From the NCBI RefSeq assembly GCF_027497235.1, contig NZ_CP114902.1, positions 3,733,501-3,797,500 on the forward strand: DNA of 64,000 nucleotides, read 5' to 3'. Positions within the stretch are counted from its first letter, which is position 1. Each line of letters begins with the position of its first letter. This document shows positions 60,522 through 64,000 of this stretch, in pieces. A program made the translations under genes and the position numbers. The notes beneath the pieces were generated by a model. The model ran no database searches. It was not told where the DNA came from and worked only from the letters and a program-made list of their open reading frames with translations. Source of the stretch: Micromonospora sp. WMMD1128. GTDB taxonomy: Bacteria > Actinomycetota > Actinomycetes > Mycobacteriales > Micromonosporaceae.

Positions 60522-61793
60522 ATGCACCCAAACCGACTGTTGCGACTGGCGGCGGCCACCCTGGCCGCCGGAGTACTGCTGACCGCGTGTGGCACCGGCA
60601 CCGAGGGAGGCTCCGGCGGCGGCAACGAAAAGATCACCCTGAACGTCAACCTGTTCGGCAACTTCGGGTACCAGGACCTGTACGCCGAGTACCAGAAGTC
60701 GCACCCGAACATCACGATCCAGGAGCGCACGGCCGCCTACAACGACCATCATCGCGACCTGATCACCCACCTGGCCACCGGCTCCGGCGCGGGCGACATC
60801 GAGGGCGTCGACACGGGCTTCATCGCGCAGATGCGCGAGCGGGGCAACCTCTTCGTCGACCTGGGCAAGGACCGCCAGTCCGAGTACCTCGGCTGGAAGT
60901 GGGCGGCGTCGCTGGCCAAGGACGGCAAGCAGATCGGGTACGGCACCGACGTCGGCGGCCTGGCCATCTGCTATCGGCGTGACCTGTTCGAGAAGGCCGG
61001 CGTGCCGTTCGACCGCGACCAGGTGTCGGCCGCCTGGGGCAGCGGCTGGGACCAGTACATCGAGTTCGGCAAGCGGTACGCGGCGAAGGCCCCGGCCGGC
61101 AGCGCCTTCTTCGATGGCGGAGGCCAACTGTTCAACGCCATCATCGGCCAGGCCCCGGTCGGGTACTACAACGAGGACAACGCCATCGTCGTGGGCACCA
61201 ACCCCGATGTCCGAAAGGCCTGGGACCTGACGGTGAAGGCGATCCAGAGCAACCTGTCGGCCAAGCTGATCGGCAGCTCGCAGGAGTGGAACAACGGCTT
61301 CGCGAAGGACCAGTTCGCCACCATCGCGTGTCCGGCCTGGATGATGACCAAGATCAAGGACCAGGCGAAGCACGCCGCCGGCAAGTGGGACGTGGCGAGC
61401 GTCCCGGGCGGCGGCGGCAACTGGGGCGGCTCGTACCTCACCGTTCCCAAGCAGGGCAAGCACGTCGAGGAGGCCAAGAAGCTCGCGGCGTGGCTGACCG
61501 CCCCGGAACAGCAGGCCAAGGTGTTCACCGCGCGGGGCAACCTGCCGTCCATCCCGGCTCTGTACGACAAGCCCGACATTGCCCAGTACAAGGACGCCTT
61601 CTTCAACAACGCACCGGTGGGCCAGCTCTTCACCACTGCGGCGAAGCAGCTCAAGCCCCAGTACCAGGGCCCGCGAGCCGGAGACGTGCAGACCACCATC
61701 CGCGACGCCCTCGTCCGCATCGAACAGGGCAAGCAAAGCTCCGACGAGTCCTGGAAGCAGATGGTCAGCGACGTCGAGCGCCTCGCCAAGTAA
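60522..61793 (+). CDS. Extracellular sugar-binding lipoprotein of ABC transporter (CebE-like position)
   Basis: A 423-residue family 1 solute-binding protein. Signal peptide with lipobox LLTAC (Cys at about 22), then GTEGGSGGG spacer and the binding fold (ITLNVNLFGNFGYQDLYAEY). It resembles the binding protein at 1353-2609 throughout, including the GGGGNWGGSYLTVPKQGK stretch. ATG 60522 has GAAAGGG upstream. First gene of an operon with two permeases and a GH1 beta-glucosidase, so cellobiose or another beta-glucoside is the likely ligand. Confidence 0.94.
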   Translation: MHPNRLLRLAAATLAAGVLLTACGTGTEGGSGGGNEKITLNVNLFGNFGYQDLYAEYQKSHPNITIQERTAAYNDHHRDLITHLATGSGAGDIEGVDTGFIAQMRERGNLFVDLGKDRQSEYLGWKWAASLAKDGKQIGYGTDVGGLAICYRRDLFEKAGVPFDRDQVSAAWGSGWDQYIEFGKRYAAKAPAGSAFFDGGGQLFNAIIGQAPVGYYNEDNAIVVGTNPDVRKAWDLTVKAIQSNLSAKLIGSSQEWNNGFAKDQFATIACPAWMMTKIKDQAKHAAGKWDVASVPGGGGNWGGSYLTVPKQGKHVEEAKKLAAWLTAPEQQAKVFTARGNLPSIPALYDKPDIAQYKDAFFNNAPVGQLFTTAAKQLKPQYQGPRAGDVQTTIRDALVRIEQGKQSSDESWKQMVSDVERLAK

Positions 61794-61801
61794 CTCGACC
61801 C

Positions 61802-61837
61802 GCGCCGCCGGCGGTCGCCCCTGACCGCCGGCGGCGC
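61802..61837 (+). terminator. Intercistronic hairpin after binding-protein gene
   Basis: Perfect 15-bp arms (GCGCCGCCGGCGGTC and complement) with loop GCCCCT, 8 nt past the stop. Same place and style as the hairpin at 1310-1338; likely keeps binding-protein transcript levels above the permeases. Confidence 0.65.
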
Positions 61838-61857
61838 CCGGCGATGAAGGATCGACG

Positions 61858-62790
61858 ATGGCCACCTACCTCCACCAGGCCCGGCGGGCCGGCCTGAGCC
61901 GGCTCGACACCAAGGGCTCGCCCTACCTCTACATCCTGCCGTTCTTCCTGCTGTTCGGCGCGTTCGGGCTGTTCCCGCTGCTGTACACGGCGTACGTCTC
62001 GTTCAATGACTGGGACCTGCTCGACTCCGGGTCGCACCGCTGGGTCGGCCTCGCGAACTACCGCGAGATGCTGCAGGACGCGTACTTCTGGAACGCCCTG
62101 GGCAACACACTCAGCATCTGGGTGCTGTCCACCGTGCCGCAACTGCTCGCCGCGCTCTGGATCGCCCACCTGCTCAACCACCGGCTGCGGGCCCGCACCG
62201 CGCTACGGATGGGCGTGCTGCTGCCCAACGTCACCTCGATCGTGGCGGTGACGATCGTCTTCACCCAGCTTTTCGGCCGCGACTTCGGCATGGTCAACTG
62301 GGCGCTCGGCCTCGTCGGCATCGGCCCGATCGACTGGCAGGCCAACACCTGGAGCTCCCACCTGGCCATCTCCTTCATCGTCGCCTGGCGGTGGACCGGC
62401 TACAACGCCCTCATCTACCTCGCCTCGATGCAGGCGATTCCGCACCACCTGTACGAGGCCGCCGACCTCGACGGCGCGTCGCAGGCTCAGCAGTTCAGGC
62501 GGATCACCGTCCCGATGCTGCGGCCGACGATCATCTTCACCACGGTGATCTCGACGATCGGCGGCCTGCAGATCATGGCCGAACCCCTGCTGTTCGCCAG
62601 CTCCCAGACGCCCACCGGCGGCTCCGACCGGCAGTTCCAGACCGTCGCCCTGTTCATGTACGAGCAGGGGTTCCGGGAGTTCCGCTTCGGCTACGCCTCG
62701 GCGGTCGCCTGGACGCTCTGTCTGGTCATCGCCATCTTCGCGATCATCAACTTCCTGCTCACCCGGCGCATCGCCAAGGACGAGGACTGA
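61858..62790 (+). CDS. Carbohydrate ABC transporter permease, MalF-like
   Basis: A 310-residue permease with six hydrophobic segments. The EAA loop reads YEAADLDGASQAQQF with ITVPMLRPT. ATG 61858 follows AAGGA by 7 nt. Side by side with the permease at 328-1290, long stretches match (for example NTLSIWVLSTVPQLL and TISTIGGLQ-like segments), so the two importers are paralogous. Confidence 0.94.
   Translation: MATYLHQARRAGLSRLDTKGSPYLYILPFFLLFGAFGLFPLLYTAYVSFNDWDLLDSGSHRWVGLANYREMLQDAYFWNALGNTLSIWVLSTVPQLLAALWIAHLLNHRLRARTALRMGVLLPNVTSIVAVTIVFTQLFGRDFGMVNWALGLVGIGPIDWQANTWSSHLAISFIVAWRWTGYNALIYLASMQAIPHHLYEAADLDGASQAQQFRRITVPMLRPTIIFTTVISTIGGLQIMAEPLLFASSQTPTGGSDRQFQTVALFMYEQGFREFRFGYASAVAWTLCLVIAIFAIINFLLTRRIAKDED

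Positions 62791-64000
<1,210 letters not shown>

Overview
The window reads as chromosomal DNA of a high-GC filamentous actinobacterium, most likely a Micromonosporaceae member (Micromonospora-like). This is inferred from very high G+C with G/C third positions, frequent GTG/TTG starts, dense GTGA/ATGA overlaps, many secreted glycan-active enzymes with discoidin or Ig-like modules, and large LuxR-type ATPase regulators. No rRNA, complete tRNA, IS element, phage or CRISPR array was seen.

Layout. (1) 1-2.6 kb: a carbohydrate ABC importer (minus strand, last gene cut by the edge), divergent from an MFS transporter and an OmpR-type/ATPase/TPR regulator (3.0-7.4 kb). (2) 7.4-20.1 kb: a flavocytochrome-type reductase, a LysM-like membrane protein and a PF03640-type lipoprotein, then a compact type VII secretion locus: a 1454-aa FtsK/EssC-like ATPase with ubiquitin-like and FHA-like N-terminal regions, two small WXG100-like proteins, a 772-aa Pro/Ala/Gly-rich candidate substrate and an ECF sigma factor. 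No EccB, EccD, EccE or mycosin is present. (3) 20.3-25.0 kb: divergent secreted glucan hydrolases (GH3 and GH64) sharing an almost identical discoidin module. (4) 25.3-29.6 kb: a tryptophan-modifying cluster: a small tryptophan 2,3-dioxygenase homologue, an 822-aa in-frame fusion of a second TDO/PrnB-like domain with a kynureninase-like PLP enzyme, and an O-methyltransferase. (5) 29.6-38.6 kb: a secreted beta-helix protein, a GH3 beta-xylosidase-like enzyme, a LacI regulator and a double-module esterase, with the same palindromic operator upstream of the two enzymes. (6) 38.9-57.7 kb: acyl-CoA and alcohol catabolism: FadD-like ligase, two acyl-CoA dehydrogenases, SDRs, a MaoC remnant, ALDH, Zn-ADH, thiolase, a branched-chain-type ABC importer (livGFHM plus binding protein), two TetR regulators and a LuxR-family ATPase regulator. 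Each TetR gene lies next to its own family of inverted repeats. (7) 57.9-58.8 kb: a secreted cutinase/polyester hydrolase with complete triad and disulfide. (8) 59.2-64.0 kb: a LacI regulator divergent from a second carbohydrate ABC operon that runs into a GH1 beta-glucosidase cut by the edge.

How it fits together. Most of the window is a nutrient-scavenging island: secreted GH3, GH64, esterase and cutinase enzymes release sugars, acids and alcohols; two paralogous sugar importers and one liv-type importer take products up; GH1, FadD, ACAD, SDR, thiolase, ALDH and ADH enzymes degrade them; local LacI and TetR repressors with recognisable operators switch each unit. The type VII locus and the tryptophan cluster are separate accessory modules. 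A recurring oddity is in-frame loss of internal segments: a MaoC gene reduced to 52 codons, a CBM2-like domain lacking its middle, and a GH3 tail that is a 270-bp-deleted copy of the neighbouring esterase tail.

All functions are inferred from motifs read by eye; no database search was run.
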